From positions 620,001 to 684,000 of the forward strand of contig OZ251245.1 of assembly GCA_965240325.2 (NCBI GenBank): a DNA stretch of 64,000 nt. Direction: 5' to 3'. The DNA comes from Rebecca billardiae RCC1528 (taxonomy: Eukaryota; Haptophyta). The notes below the pieces were generated by a model. It saw nothing but the letters and a program-made list of their open reading frames with translations, was not told where the DNA came from and searched no databases. Shown here piece by piece: positions 20,008 through 30,929 of the stretch. Position 1 is the first letter of the stretch. Every line of letters starts with the position of its first letter. The position numbers and the translations under genes are program-made.

Positions 20008-20394
20008 ATGGCTGCGGCTCCGGCGGCAGAGGCGCCGCCACCGCTCGAGAAGGCGGACGTGGAGGACCTCCTGGCGGCTATGGAGACGTTCGTGCCCACC
20101 ATCCCCGAGGAAGTCACGAGGCACTACCTGCGGCAGACGGGCTTCCAATCTTCGGACGAGCGCATCGTTCGGCTCGTGTCGCTCGCTGCGCAAAAGTTTG
20201 CGACTGATGTGGTGCAAGACTCAATGCAGAGGGCGAAGTGGCGACGGGACGCGGCGCGAGGGAAGGACAAGGTGGAGGACCGCCGCCCGATGCTTACCAC
20301 CGAGGACCTGACCGACGCGCTCAAGGAACAAGGCGTCTCCATCTACAAGCCGATGTACTACACGGACCGGCTCCCGGAGGATGAGCCGCGCTAG
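20008..20394 (+). CDS. TAF10: Transcription initiation factor TFIID/SAGA subunit TAF10
   Basis: Intronless, 128 residues. The histone-fold domain matches TAF10 closely: FVPTIPEEVTRHYLRQTGF, SSDERIVRLVSLAAQKFATD, a charged linker, and PMLTTEDLTDALKEQGVSIY followed by KPMYYTD, in the right order. TAF10 pairs with TAF3 or TAF8 in TFIID and with SPT7L in SAGA, so it would act in the nucleus. The ATG at 20008 (cgcaATGGCT) gives a short Ala/Pro-rich N-terminus; an upstream in-frame ATG at 19963 would add 15 residues. Confidence 0.9.
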   Translation: MAAAPAAEAPPPLEKADVEDLLAAMETFVPTIPEEVTRHYLRQTGFQSSDERIVRLVSLAAQKFATDVVQDSMQRAKWRRDAARGKDKVEDRRPMLTTEDLTDALKEQGVSIYKPMYYTDRLPEDEPR

Positions 20395-20944
20395 AACTTA
20401 GTGCGTCGGGGCTGCCGGCGCTTGAGCACCGGTGTGCCGTGTAGGTGATGCAGCCAGCAGGGCGCGTGGCGCCGTGGCGGACTGTGGCAGGGTCTGTGCT
20501 CCATCTTGATGGTGCCGCACGCCGCCGACATTGCCGAGTCGCGGTCACGGCACTCACGTGCCCGACAGACGGGGCCGACAGCGACTGACGAGGCCGTCAC
20601 TAAGCTACGGTAGCTACTGTTTATGTGGCGCATGTGGCGCGAGTGCCGCCCTGAGTCGTAGTAACATATAACGCGCGGCGCGGCGTACGACTGGCACCAG
20701 CCACAGTGCGCGTCACGGTGCTTAACCCACGGAGGGCGGAGTCGGCCAGGCTCCATCAACGACAACGTGCACGGCCGCCTGTCGGGCGTCGCAGTGAGGA
20801 CCCACTCACGTCACTCACGACGCCGATCCTGCTGTGGAAGATCCTTTGCGATTTACGCGAAAAGAACTCGAGTGAGGTCGCCGCGCGCCCGCCCGGTGGC
20901 GTTGGCCCTGGTTGGCCCGCCGTTATCGCGGCGATTTTTGAGCG
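20395..20944. other. Intergenic, promoter side of the MORN-repeat gene
   Basis: 550 bp without a recognisable gene between two genes in the same orientation. Confidence 0.4.
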
Positions 20945-22189
20945 ATGGCGAACGCGTCTGGTCCGCGCCCGGTGGCGGGCCCGGACGACGACGAGCCCAT
21001 CGGCGGCACGTACAGCGGGCCGACCAAGCAGGGCCTGCGCCATGGCCACGGCAGGTACGTCTACGGCAACGAGTTCTTCGCGTACGAGGGCGACTGGGTG
21101 CAGGGCATCAAGCATGGCAAGGGCAAGTTCATGCTTGGCGACGGCTCCGTGTACGAAGGCGACTTTGCCAACGGCGAGATCGACGGCTGGGGCACGCGCA
21201 CGTGGCCCTCGGGGGCGACGTACTCGGGCCACTTCACTCTCGGCGAGATGCACGGCAACGGCATCTACATCGGCCCCGACGGCGCGCAGTATGAGGGCGA
21301 TTTTCGAGAGAACAAGAAGCACGGCCGTGGCAGGGTCACCAGCGTCGACGGCTCGGTGTTCGAGGGGGAGTTCGTCGACAACCGGCAGTCCGGGCAGGGC
21401 ACGCTCACCATGCCGGACGGCTGGACCTACACCGGCGAGTGGCGCGCCGGCGAGCGCCACGGCCTCGGCCGTGTGCACTGGCCGGACGGCTCTCGGTACG
21501 AGGGCGGGTTTGCGGCCTCGGCGTTTGACGGCTATGGCGTCTTCGACACGGGCGAGTCGCTCGAGACGCGGCGGGTGTACGACGGCGAGTGGCAGGCGGG
21601 GAGGCCGGTGGAGCTCGAGGCCGCGCTCGTCTTCCAGGGCCAGCTCCAGATCGAGGGCGCGCCCGCCGCCGAGCTGCCCGACGACAACAAGTCGGCCGGC
21701 CGGCCGTCGTCGCGCAAGTCTGAGAAGCCAGACAAGCAGCGGCCGGCGACGCCTGGCGTCACCAAGTCCGGGACGATCGTCCTCGTGCCGGGGATGCCGG
21801 TGCCCGCGCTCGTCGTGCAGGTGGTCGACCGCGCGGGCAAGGCCATGGGTGGGCACTCGGGTCGCACCATCCGCGCCGCACTCCGCCGCTACGCCGTCCC
21901 CGAGAAGGCCAAGCCCGGGAAGAAGGGCGGCAAGGGCGGCGACAGCGCGGCCGGCGCGCCCGCGGCCGCGCCCGGGGTGCTGAGCGAGCTTGAGCTCGGC
22001 CGCGTGGTCACGGTGTCCGGACACGCGTTCTTCGACCAGCCGATCGTGCTTCCCGAGGACTACGAGGTGACCAGCATCGAGCGCGAGTGTGAGGTCGTCT
22101 TCACTGACGAGACGACGCCGGAGCACTCGTCACTGCTGCCGCCTGCGACACTGCCCGAGATGGTGAGCCCGGTCTCGGTCAACAAGTGA
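20945..22189 (+). CDS. MORN-repeat protein, MORN1-like
   Basis: Encodes 414 residues, intronless. About seven MORN repeats fill residues 20-205, with the YEGxWxxGxxHGxGxxxxxDG pattern clear in YEGDWVQGIKHGKGKF, YEGDFANGEIDGWGTR, YEGDFRENKKHGRGRV and YTGEWRAGERHGLGRV. After a Lys/Pro/Ser linker there is a C-terminal domain starting SGTIVLVPGMPVPALVVQVV and continuing through a Gly/Lys insertion to RECEVVFTDETTPEH; a similar C-terminal layout occurs in MORN1-type proteins. MORN proteins associate with membranes or cytoskeletal scaffolds, often the basal body or flagellum in protists. There is no signal or membrane segment. The start context is gcgATGGCG. Confidence 0.8.
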   Translation: MANASGPRPVAGPDDDEPIGGTYSGPTKQGLRHGHGRYVYGNEFFAYEGDWVQGIKHGKGKFMLGDGSVYEGDFANGEIDGWGTRTWPSGATYSGHFTLGEMHGNGIYIGPDGAQYEGDFRENKKHGRGRVTSVDGSVFEGEFVDNRQSGQGTLTMPDGWTYTGEWRAGERHGLGRVHWPDGSRYEGGFAASAFDGYGVFDTGESLETRRVYDGEWQAGRPVELEAALVFQGQLQIEGAPAAELPDDNKSAGRPSSRKSEKPDKQRPATPGVTKSGTIVLVPGMPVPALVVQVVDRAGKAMGGHSGRTIRAALRRYAVPEKAKPGKKGGKGGDSAAGAPAAAPGVLSELELGRVVTVSGHAFFDQPIVLPEDYEVTSIERECEVVFTDETTPEHSSLLPPATLPEMVSPVSVNK

Positions 22190-22468
22190 TTCGGCGGACC
22201 AGCAGCTCAACTCATGATCATCAGCCTCGACTGCTATATATATATATAGTGCAGCGCCTTTAAAATAGCCTTAATATATAAATAACTACGGCGGCTGATG
22301 ACGCTCCGACTTATTATAATAAAATATTTATTATATATATAATCTGCAACATATAATTTATTATTATTATTACTGCGTCTGCGGTCATTAATGACCCGCC
22401 GCGCCCGTACTATACGCGGTATATAACAGTAACTACGGAGTACGGGGCGCCAGTAGCCGCGTAGTTGG

Positions 22469-23229
22469 GATCGAATAAGGACCAAATACGCCTCAATAAA
22501 TAAGGCCCCAACTCGCCAGAATTCGCATAGCAGACCGTGTTCGCTGGTGTTGGCTGAGGGCTGCGTCGTGCGGCGTCGGCTCTGCGCCGAGCGGCCATGA
22601 CGCATTGCACACAGCCCCGATATCGGCGCCTCCCTCGCGAGTCAAGACGTAGCGCAGTGCAGGATCGAGCAACGCATTGACCGCTGCGGCGCAGGCCGCC
22701 GCACCTCGTGGCGCGCTCGCGAACGAGCTCTGAGCAGCCAGCTGTGGCAGTCCTCTGAGGAGCTGCAGCCAAGCACGAGCTCGTGCGCATGCCCGTGCCA
22801 GTACGAGCTGACGGCGCGGCCCGGGGCGCGAGCAGCTCGACGCCGACAAGCTCACGCGCACGCCCGCACCGCCGCGAGCTCAAGGCGCGGCCGCCGGCGC
22901 GAGCAGCTCGACGCGGACAGCGCGCAGCTTGCTCGAGTCGACGAGCAGCTTCTCGCACATCGGTGACTCTCAGTGCACGAAGGTGCACCCGGGGCGCGAG
23001 CGCGACAGGGTGCCGCGGCCAACCAGCGGGTGCGCCCGGATCAAGGCCGCCCAAGACGTCTCATCTCCTCGCCCGCTCCGCGGAACTCCATCGTGCGGGA
23101 GACCGGTCCGGGAGGCCAACAAAAAGTTCAGCACGATGGAGTCCTCAGTGTTCGACTGTGACGACGCGTTCAAACACGTCGAGGCGTGAGAAGACGTCGA
23201 TTACTTCGATGAGGACTACGTTACTTCGT
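22469..23229 (+). repeat. Dispersed 0.76-kb repeat, copy 1
   Basis: Matches 52361-53126 in inverted orientation across its full length. Shared landmarks are ggaccaaatacgcctcaata near the left end, the agcagctcgacgc region, and the right-end block with aacacgtcgaggcgtgagaa and gtagtcctcatcgaagtaat (here as its complement). The copies differ by many small changes, and no shared intact reading frame was found. AT-rich low-complexity DNA (22230-22430) precedes this copy. Confidence 0.7.
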
Positions 23230-23692
23230 CCGCCGCCCCGGAGATCTTTCGATTGGTACCCTCATCGCCCTCTGGCTCCCAGGGGTTCGTCTGAATGCAC
23301 CCCCCCCCATAGGGTCACTGGACGTGGCCGCCTCGCGGGACTCCGCGTAAGACAGAAGACTCCGCGCGAGTCGGGCCGTGGGCGTGTGAGCCGTTGCCGC
23401 CAGGCCGCCACTCGCCAGCGGCCCGCTCATGAGCGGCGCACGGCCACGCTGATAATATCATATATATATATTATTCATAATCATCATATCATGTCTCATG
23501 ACATATGAATCATGATCATGATGCCGTGCGCCGCGTCGGCGTCGGCCGCGTGCGGCCGTGCGCGCTGCACTCCTCGCAGCCGCCAGCCGGGTACTGGCGT
23601 CGAGTCGGACCCGGCAGCTGCGACGCCGCAGGGCAGCATGAGCCGGCTGCAGACGGCAGCGACGAGTGCCGACGGCGGATTCGCTCAGCCAC
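23230..23692. other. Intergenic with an AT-rich imperfect palindrome
   Basis: Between a dispersed repeat and the DUF3172 gene. Around 23455-23520 an AT-rich stretch rich in atcat/atgat units could fold on itself. No gene was recognised. Confidence 0.4.
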
Positions 23693-24394
23693 CTACTGCG
23701 GGGCCGGCGTCCACCCCTGCGCCGCTTTCCGCACGTTGTCCACCGCCTTGTCCACAATCTGGTTGTCATCTGACTCATACACACACGCCACCTCGGGCTT
23801 TCCGTCGCTGCCGCGCAGGTCGCCGGTGAAGGCGAACGTGTTGAAGGCCATCTTGCAGTTCTTCATGTCGTCCTCCGAGATCAAGTCCTCCTTCTGCAGC
23901 ACGCGCCAGTTCGACATGCGCAGCACGCAGCCCGACTTGACCGAGGTGGGCGCCACGTACACCTTGAGCGGGTTGAGCGACATGAAGATGCGCTGGTCGA
24001 GGACCATCGCGCCGGCGCCGTAGCTCAGGCAGACGTCGGGGTTTTCGAGCTGCCTATCCAGGGCCTGCACGTTTGCAAGGCTCTTATCGTCGACCGTCGT
24101 CGAGAACTGCAGCGCGAGCGCGAGCGCAAAGCCGGCGGCAAACGCGAGCGACACCTGCTGCAGCGTGCTCAGCGGCTCATTCGGCGTCGGCGGGCGTGGG
24201 AGGAGCGGCGGTGGGCCCTCGAACAGCCGAGTTGTGGCGCGTGGGAGGACTGGGCGAGCACGCAGAGCCCCACGCGCGCCACCCGGCGCCGCTGTCCACC
24301 CAACAGCGCCGGACACGAGAAGGAACGCGCAGCCGGCCGTCGCCATCATGACAAAGGCCGCGGCTCGGCCGCTCTGAGCTCGTCTGTGTTTCAT
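23693..24394 (-). CDS. DUF3172 plastid protein
   Basis: Encodes 233 residues, intronless. The C-terminal domain carries the DUF3172 signature shared by cyanobacteria and plastids: CLSYGAGAMVLDQRIFMSLN, PLKVYVAPTSVKSGCVLR, SNWRVLQKEDLISEDDMKNC and MAFNTFAFTGDLRGSDGKPE. The N-terminus looks bipartite, as for a secondary plastid: a hydrophobic signal (MMATAGCAFLLVSGAVG), then an Arg/Pro/Ala-rich stretch with RPVLPRATTRLFEGP. One hydrophobic helix (QVSLAFAAGFALALALQF) precedes the domain and may anchor it in a membrane. The molecular function of the family is unknown. ATG at 24394 was used; ATGs at 24349 or 24346 would shorten the signal. Confidence 0.8.
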   Translation of the reverse strand: MKHRRAQSGRAAAFVMMATAGCAFLLVSGAVGWTAAPGGARGALRARPVLPRATTRLFEGPPPLLPRPPTPNEPLSTLQQVSLAFAAGFALALALQFSTTVDDKSLANVQALDRQLENPDVCLSYGAGAMVLDQRIFMSLNPLKVYVAPTSVKSGCVLRMSNWRVLQKEDLISEDDMKNCKMAFNTFAFTGDLRGSDGKPEVACVYESDDNQIVDKAVDNVRKAAQGWTPAPQ

Positions 24395-24421
24395 TCACTG
24401 TTTTGAGAACAGTACTACATG

Positions 24422-24496
24422 TACAGTTTACTAAGAATAAGAGACGCACACAGCTCAGGCAGGCGAGATTGACGCCCGCCAACTGTCACCGCCCAT
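24422..24496 (+). repeat. Short dispersed motif, copy 1
   Basis: Shares the core aataagagacgcacacagct with 24550-24629 and 28182-28235, including the preceding acagtttacta and the following caggcgagatt. Copies 1 and 2 also share gacgcccgccaact. It lies in the 573-bp gap between the DUF3172 start and the RTX gene end, which holds no other recognisable feature. Confidence 0.75.
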
Positions 24497-24549
24497 ACTC
24501 TGTACCAACTAGTAAAGTGGTCTCGCGGTATACCACTACTGTTAATTAA

Positions 24550-24629
24550 CTGTACGACTAAGAATAAGAGACGCACACAGCTCAGGCATCAGGCGAGATT
24601 GACGCCCGCCAACTTTCACCGCGCCCATG
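24550..24629 (+). repeat. Short dispersed motif, copy 2
   Basis: Second copy about 127 bp after copy 1. It differs by an inserted atc (caggcatcaggcgag) and a few substitutions. Confidence 0.75.
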
Positions 24630-24967
24630 AAGCCGTCGCCGATGGTAGCGCCGTCGGAAGATTCACATATCTGCTGCAGATCGTTCCTTGTCACCGACAT
24701 CTGCCGCGCAGATCGGCTCGTAGTCGTGCTCCGGCTCGGCCGGAGCGCGGGAGCGCCGAGCGGGAGCGCGGCGAGCCGAGGAGGAAGGTGCGCGGCTCGC
24801 GAGCTGGTGCACCTGGGAGTGCCTCGCGGCTCGTCTGAGCCGAGCAGCCACAGAGAGCTTCGAGCGCCGCGCCGCAGGTCGCACGGTAGTCGCAATCTCG
24901 CGACGATGAGAGCGGTCGTGCGATGAGGGGCGGCTCCATCCGGCACGTCATCAACATGACTGCAGGA

Positions 24968-27851
24968 TCAGGCACTGCAATCGAGCTGCTCAGCGTCCAC
25001 CTCGGCAGCAACCGACCGCTCGCGCGCAGTGGTGCGATACTTCTTGGCGATGGTGATGACGATGGCGGCGGCAGCCACCACTGCGGCAAGGGCGAGGACG
25101 CCAGCACCCATGGTAGCGGTGGTGGGAATGCCAGCCGCCTCGCCAGCGAGGAGCACGCGGTGGGGCGAATCGCTGCTGGTGCTGAGCCAGCAGGCAACGC
25201 CAAACGCCATCTTCTTGACCTTCTTGACCAAGATGCGCGCTGACACGAACTGCGCGGAGGAGGTGCGGCACCCGTCGACGGCACCCGGCAGGCCATGCGC
25301 GTGGTCAGCAAGGGGCGTTGGGCGCGCGTGGGAGGGCGGCGCGCCGCAGGGCGTGGGGGCTGCTGGCCTCGCGCCTCTGTGGCGCGCGCGCGCTTGGTGA
25401 CCCGCGCGCTCACGTAGACGACGCGGCACAAGGTCGAGCAGATCTCAGGCGCCGCCGGCGCCGGCGACGGGGGGAGGGGCGGCGGGGAAGATGACGGTGG
25501 CGACGGTGGCAGGCTCGGCGGCGGGCTCGGCGGCGGGTGGGGCGGGCCGATGAGCCTGTCAAGCCCCACGTCGTGAGTGATGGTGTCGTCGCCGTCGTAG
25601 TAGATGATGTCGTAGAAGCCGTTGTCAGCGTTGATGGTGTCGGCCCCCGCGCCGCCCTTAATGATGCTGTTGGACTTGCCGGCGGTGATGACGTCGTCGC
25701 CGCCTTCGCCTGCACGCACCACACCGACAGGGTTCGAGCAGGCGGCTCGCAGCCGTGAGTCGCAGGGCACCCACACCGCGCACATGCTGGGGCTGGCGCA
25801 CGCGCATGGGGGCGCGGGCACGCGGCCAGCCGGCCCGTCCCTGGCAGCGCGCGCGCACCATAGAGGAAGTTCTTGGAATCGCTGTCGACATCGTCACCGC
25901 CGTAGATCGTGTCCGCACCGTCGCCGCCGTACAGCTTGTTGAAGACGTTCCCTGCGACTGGGACGTTCCAGGCTTGGCCGCCGTCACCACCGTGGAGCGT
26001 GTCGGCGCCGTCGCCACCTGCGGGCGCGCGACGGGCGAGCGAGCCACATCGTCGCGGGCGCCAGTCAGCGGCCCGCCGCATGCCCGGTAATTCCCGCGAG
26101 CGGCGCAGCCCGGATGGCCGAGCACGGCGAGCGGCGAGTGCCCGCGCGTGCAGCAGCCGCGCGATCTCCGGATGGCGCGCCGCTGCGAGTGGGGAGGCGT
26201 CGCGCGCACCTCTGGCGAGGTTGTACGTCTCGAGGGTGCCCACCTGGATGATAGGATCACCATCCGAGTCGTCGTAGACGCCGCCGCCATTCCCCGCGTA
26301 GATCGTGTCATCGCCGGCACCGCCCAAGAGCGTGTTGGTCGCCGAGCCACCGTAGGCGTTCTCCTCACCACCGAACGCGTAGCCTCCGCTGCCACCACGC
26401 AAGATGTCGTTGCCCAGCCCGCCGGACAGGTAGGCGGTGAGGTTCCCGCCCTGCCCGTCGCCGCCCTTGCCGGCGTCGCCGGCCGTAATCGTATCGTCGC
26501 CGTCGCCGCCGTCGATGGTCACGCTCACCGACCCGCCAACCCCGCCGTCGCCCCCTTCGCCAGCATCGCCGATGGTGATGGTGTCGGCACCCGCACCGCC
26601 CTCGATGTGCGCTTCGATGCTGCCGCCGTATCCGCCATCTTCGGCATAGCCGCCCTCGCCGACAGTGATGACGTCGTCGCCATCGTCGCCGGCCACGACC
26701 ACGCTCACCGACCCGCCCAACCCGCCATCCAAGTTACCCCAGCCCGCATTGCCGATGACGATCGTGTCGGCGCCGGCGCCGCCTTCGACGGTCGCCTCCA
26801 CCGAGCCGCCAGCAGTGTTCTGCCCGATCGCCCAGCCAGCGCGGTCAACGTTGATATCGTCGTTACCGGCCTCGCCGTAGATGCTTGCGTCGACAGAGCC
26901 GCCAATCCCCCCATTCTTCCAGCCATAGCCCGCGGTGCCGGTACTGATCGTGTCCTCGCCATTACCGCCGTAGATCTGCGTGAGCACCGAGCCGCCAGTC
27001 CCACCGTCAGCTCCTTGGCCGGCCGCGCCGCCGTAGAGCGTGTCGATGCCGTCGCCGCCTGTGCAGCGCATCCGTGCGGACGGGCCGCACCACGGCAGCG
27101 CGCGGCTCGCGCGCGCGTGTCAGCTGCGCCCCGGTCGCGCGCGTCATCGGCCCGCAACCGCCGAGCGGGGAGGGCTTGCCGCGCGTGGGCCGCACCGTTT
27201 ATGTTGTTCTCCACCGAGCCGCCCACGCTGCCCTTGCCCGTCCCCACGCCGGCGTCGCCTCCAGTGAGCGTGTCGGCGCCTCCGAGGCCGGTGAGGCTGT
27301 TGTCCGCGTCGTCGCCGGGGCCGCCGGTCGTGCCGTCGATGTCAGATTCCGCGTCCAAGCCCATGACCGTGTCGTCGCCGGCCGTGCCTGGAAATTCGTA
27401 TTCGGCGGTGCCGAGACGGCGTCGGTGTTCGGGCTGATCATGCCCCTGGGCTCCGAGCCGCACGCTGCGCGAGACGCACGGCGTCGTCGACGGGCGAGGT
27501 CAGTACTATAGTCAGTTATCAGGGCGGACGCCGACGTCGGGAGCGCACGGCGGCGGACGACACGTGATGCCGCGATGCGAGCACGTGCCCGCATGCCGAG
27601 CCAGTGCACGCGCGGCGCTTGATCGTACAGCACAGCCACGCGGCGCCTGCCAACGCGGTCCTCGCATATGGCGCAGGCGTGCGGCCGTGCGCACGAAGCG
27701 CGGTGGCGGGCGAGACACACCTGCGGGTCTTGGATGCGGCGGTGGTGTCGGTGGGGCGCGCGAGCATCACCGTGCGCTGCGAGACGAAGGTGGGGGCACT
27801 CAGCGCGCCGGCGACGGCCCAGCACGCGAGGATGGCGGTGGACGCGCTCAT
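24968..27851 (-). CDS. Membrane-anchored RTX-type calcium-binding repeat protein, six exons
   Basis: Exons 27851-27721, 27464-27196, 27058-26210, 26017-25859, 25709-25414 and 25249-24968 join in frame to 661 residues. Layout: signal peptide (MSASTAILACWAVAGALSA); acidic Gly/Asp-rich repeats, about 65-520, with GGxGxDTI nonapeptides (GGAGADTITI, GGDGDDTITA, GGAGDDTIYA) as in bacterial RTX beta-rolls, here spaced within units of about 30 residues that often begin GGSV; a Pro-rich stalk at 525-557 (PPPSPPPSLPPSPPSSSPPP); a transmembrane helix at about 615-636; and a basic tail. RTX turns bind Ca2+ between successive turns. All introns are GT-AG and fall between Gly codons of repeats. It probably sits at the cell surface or in an endomembrane lumen. 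The first intron is the least certain. Confidence 0.7.
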
Positions 27852-28309
27852 CTCGCTCGTCGAGGGCTCGTGGGCACCCCGCCACTTTTCAGCGAGGGTG
27901 CCGCGCCGGTGGGTGCCAGTGGAGGCCTTTACAGACGGTTGATGAGCGACGAAGCGCGGTGTCTCAGACTAATTCTGTGATTCGGAAGACAGACTGATCT
28001 ATGAGCGGCACGACGAATCTTGAGACGAATACTTGGTAAAAAGTCAGAGTCAAAAAGACTTTTATTATTGGTGAATAGGCACCTTACTGAGTCATAACTC
28101 GTGGATGATGTCGGATGGATGATGATATACGCCAACTTGTCGACCGATCCGTTGGCACAGCGCGCCGTCCTAGTTCCCACCTACAGTTTACTAATTAAAT
28201 AATAAGAGACGCACACAGCTCAGGTAGGCGAGATTATATCGTTTATATTGAATCATAGAATGGGTGCGTTACAATCATCATCTGTCAGAATTATTGGTAC
28301 CGTTGCCCG
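27852..28309. other. Intergenic upstream of the RTX-repeat gene
   Basis: Contains the RTX gene promoter side, one short dispersed motif (28182-28235) and AT-richer DNA. No gene seen. Confidence 0.4.
28182..28235 (+). repeat. Short dispersed motif, copy 3
   Basis: ctacagtttactaatt... followed by aataagagacgcacacagct and caggtaggcgagatt, matching copies 1 and 2 near 24.4-24.6 kb, in the same orientation. Confidence 0.75.
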
Positions 28310-28735
28310 TTGGTGGCGGGGATCGACCGTTATTGGTGGCACTCCAGCCCAAATTTGGGGCCGTCAGTCAGTTGGTGGCAGGCGGCCGCGCGTGCCGAAA
28401 CTTTCGCGCCGTCGCCGCGGGCGAGAAGGACGGCGAGCAGGCCGGCACGCTGCGTTGGACGTGCGCGGCTCGCGCGCACGCGCGAGTGCAGGCCGTGTGT
28501 CAGTGGGCGCAGACAGTCAGCACGGCAGTGCGCGCCATGTCGCGCGCCGTGCCGCCGCCGTGCATGGCGCTTGCACAGCGCCACCTGTCATCGCGCCGTC
28601 ACATGCGAAAGCAGGGCGGCGGCGCGGCGCGGTGGTGGCGCGCGCCGGGTTGCGCGCACCGCCCCGTGGCGGTGTACGTGGTGGCAACGTGCGTGGCCCG
28701 TGCGAGGCGCGCAGCCGCGCGCCCCGTGAACGCGC
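28310..28735 (+). repeat. Inverted repeat, left arm (about 430 bp)
   Basis: Reverse complement of 33369-33805. Agreement is nearly perfect from about 28380 to 28620 (for example gccgaaactttcgcgcc, gtgtcagtgggcgcagacag) and runs with small differences to 28735 (gtgaacgcgccgca). The outer ends diverge gradually, so no exact terminus or target duplication could be set. Confidence 0.8.
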
Positions 28736-30929
28736 CGCATTCATACATTTCACAGTGAACAAAAACGGCGGGATTATCGTTACCGTAACCCGTCCGACAC
28801 GAGCCGATTTTCGGGGAAATTCTCGCGCGGGCCGCACGAGCGCACAGAAGACGCTACGGTGGCCGCGCAGGCGCCTGACGAGTGCCCCGGGCATGGGACT
28901 GCAACATCCCACCCAGCCTCCCCATCCCTCCGCCCCTCTCTGCCTCGCCGGGTTGCACGCGGCTGGCCGGTCACGTAGCTCGTGGTGAGCCATTCGTGAG
29001 CGTGGAGCCCTGCTGCTCAGTGCGGCGATGCAGCGAGGCGAAGCGGCGCGTAAGATGGCGCATCTTACTCCGAATGCAGTCTGCTGCCAGCACAGCCGCC
29101 CTCGCCGGAGTGCCTGGTCGTCACCTCCGTTGTGTGCACCTGTCGCGCGCTGCTGTGAACAAGCGAAGTCTCAGGCCTCCCCGGAGCCATTCAAACACGC
29201 TCGTCCTCGACGAGGCGTGCGCGAGGCACCGCGCGAGCGCGGGAGCGGCCCTTCCTAGCATACTCCTGCACGGCCATCCACCTCGCCACAGCCTGCCATG
29301 TCACACTCCTCCCCGCACGCAGTGCTCGCATGCCGCGTGCAAGTCGGTCGACTGACCTGGTAGGAGGGTGCACAGAAATATTCGACTGCGAGGAGACGGC
29401 GGCGAGCCCACGCGCGCGGCGCCGTCCCGCGCTTCATTGGGCTGTTCTAGACCAGTCGCGCGCCCGCGGCACCGCGCCCGCCATCTCCGCGTTGCGTGCC
29501 AGTCCACGCCGCGCGCGTGGCTCTCGACGTGTGCGTCGAGGGCGTCGTGCGTCGGATTCGTACCCGCATGTATTCAACAAATACGACAAATCGCCGAGCT
29601 GAACGCACCTCGTCGCGCGATGGCATGGTCGCGCTGTGTGTTGTCGCTCGCCGCAGGAAATTCGGTACGCGACGAGAGCACGGCGCACGCGCACGGCGCG
29701 GCGTGGGAGGCGGGGCGGTGGTGTCCTCGAGCCATCCCGCCCGCGCCGCGGTGCGCCAGCCGCCACCTCGCCGCGCCGTGGCCCATGCCGCGTGGCAGGT
29801 GTCGACCAGATCGACCTTGCCGCCCAACAGAGGGCCGCACCGGAAATTCTGTATTTGTTGAATACAGACTTACCCACGTGCCCGCGATGCGGCGGCGCCC
29901 GTGGTGGCGGCGTGGCGCGGCGGCGGCGGCGCGGGCAGCCTGACGGGCCAGATAGGGCGCGCCAGGTCGGGGCGATCGTGATGGGATGGTTCCATACGCA
30001 TCAGTGCGTGCTCCGGTGCATCTCAAGAGCGCGCTGGGCGCCCTCTCTCGCGCCTATGCCCATCCCGCGGGGTCTGAGAAGCCTCCCGGTTTGGCCATTG
30101 TCGTGCCGTGCTCGGTCGTGGCTGCCCGGCGGGTCGGAGAGGTCGAGGCGAGCCGGGTCGTTCGCGACGGACGATGCCTATGGGTCATGGCGAGTGCCAG
30201 CACGCAGCTCGGGCGCGCGCCCGGCGCCTCCTCGCCGCGCTACATCCACACCAAGATCTGGCCCAAAAACAGGCTTCAAGAGCGAAACTCAGTCTGGGAG
30301 CTGCTCAGGCCGCTGTGTGCGGTTTGGCGGCGTACAAACTTGTGGAGCGGGTGCCCACATGGGTTGAGCACAATGCTATAGAGCGTTTTTCCGCGAAACA
30401 CCACTTCCTCGCCTCTCCGCGCGCGTGCCGTGCGGCTCCCGTGAACTCATCTTAACAGGTCACGTGTGGCCGCCCGTGGGGCGAGGGTGGGCGAGGAGGG
30501 GCGGGCGAGGGTGATGCCGCCCCGGGGAACCGCCTTGGCAAGCCGGCCGACGCCTCGCAGCCCCCCTCGCGGCACACATGCGCGCATGCCCGCCGCTCGG
30601 AGCGCGCCATCGATTCGAATGGGCGTGCCCACAACCGACCATGCTCAAACGGCTTCGGCCCGATCTTTCTCCACTGTGGCGGCGCGAAGTGCCGCGAACG
30701 CGGCATGAAAAAAATTCCCCCGCATCCCCACTGGGCGGAAGTGCGGACGGGTTACGGTAACGCCGAAAATCGATTTCTTTACTGTGTTGTATGGGACTGG
30801 CGGGTCTGGGCCGTCTGGGGCAAGGAGATGTAGACCAAAAATGCATGCATTCTCATTTGGTGCATCAGCTGGCTGGGCAGCACGTGAAGCCGGCCAGCTC
30901 GGACGTGACCGTGGCCGATAGGCTCTCTG
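28736..30929. other. Gene-poor region, no gene seen
   Basis: About 2.2 kb with many open frames but none with a domain or conserved motif. A 20-bp inverted pair gcgttaccgtaacccgtccg-like occurs at 28777-28797 and 30744-30763, and a shorter inverted pair around gtatttgttgaata at about 29569-29590 and 29848-29868. These could be ends of small decayed elements. Confidence 0.4.

Noticed and set aside
29985-30380. Open frame ending in PRYIHTKIW...ERNSVWELLRPLCA
   Set aside because: No conserved domain or second supporting exon; it lies in a gene-poor, repeat-rich region.
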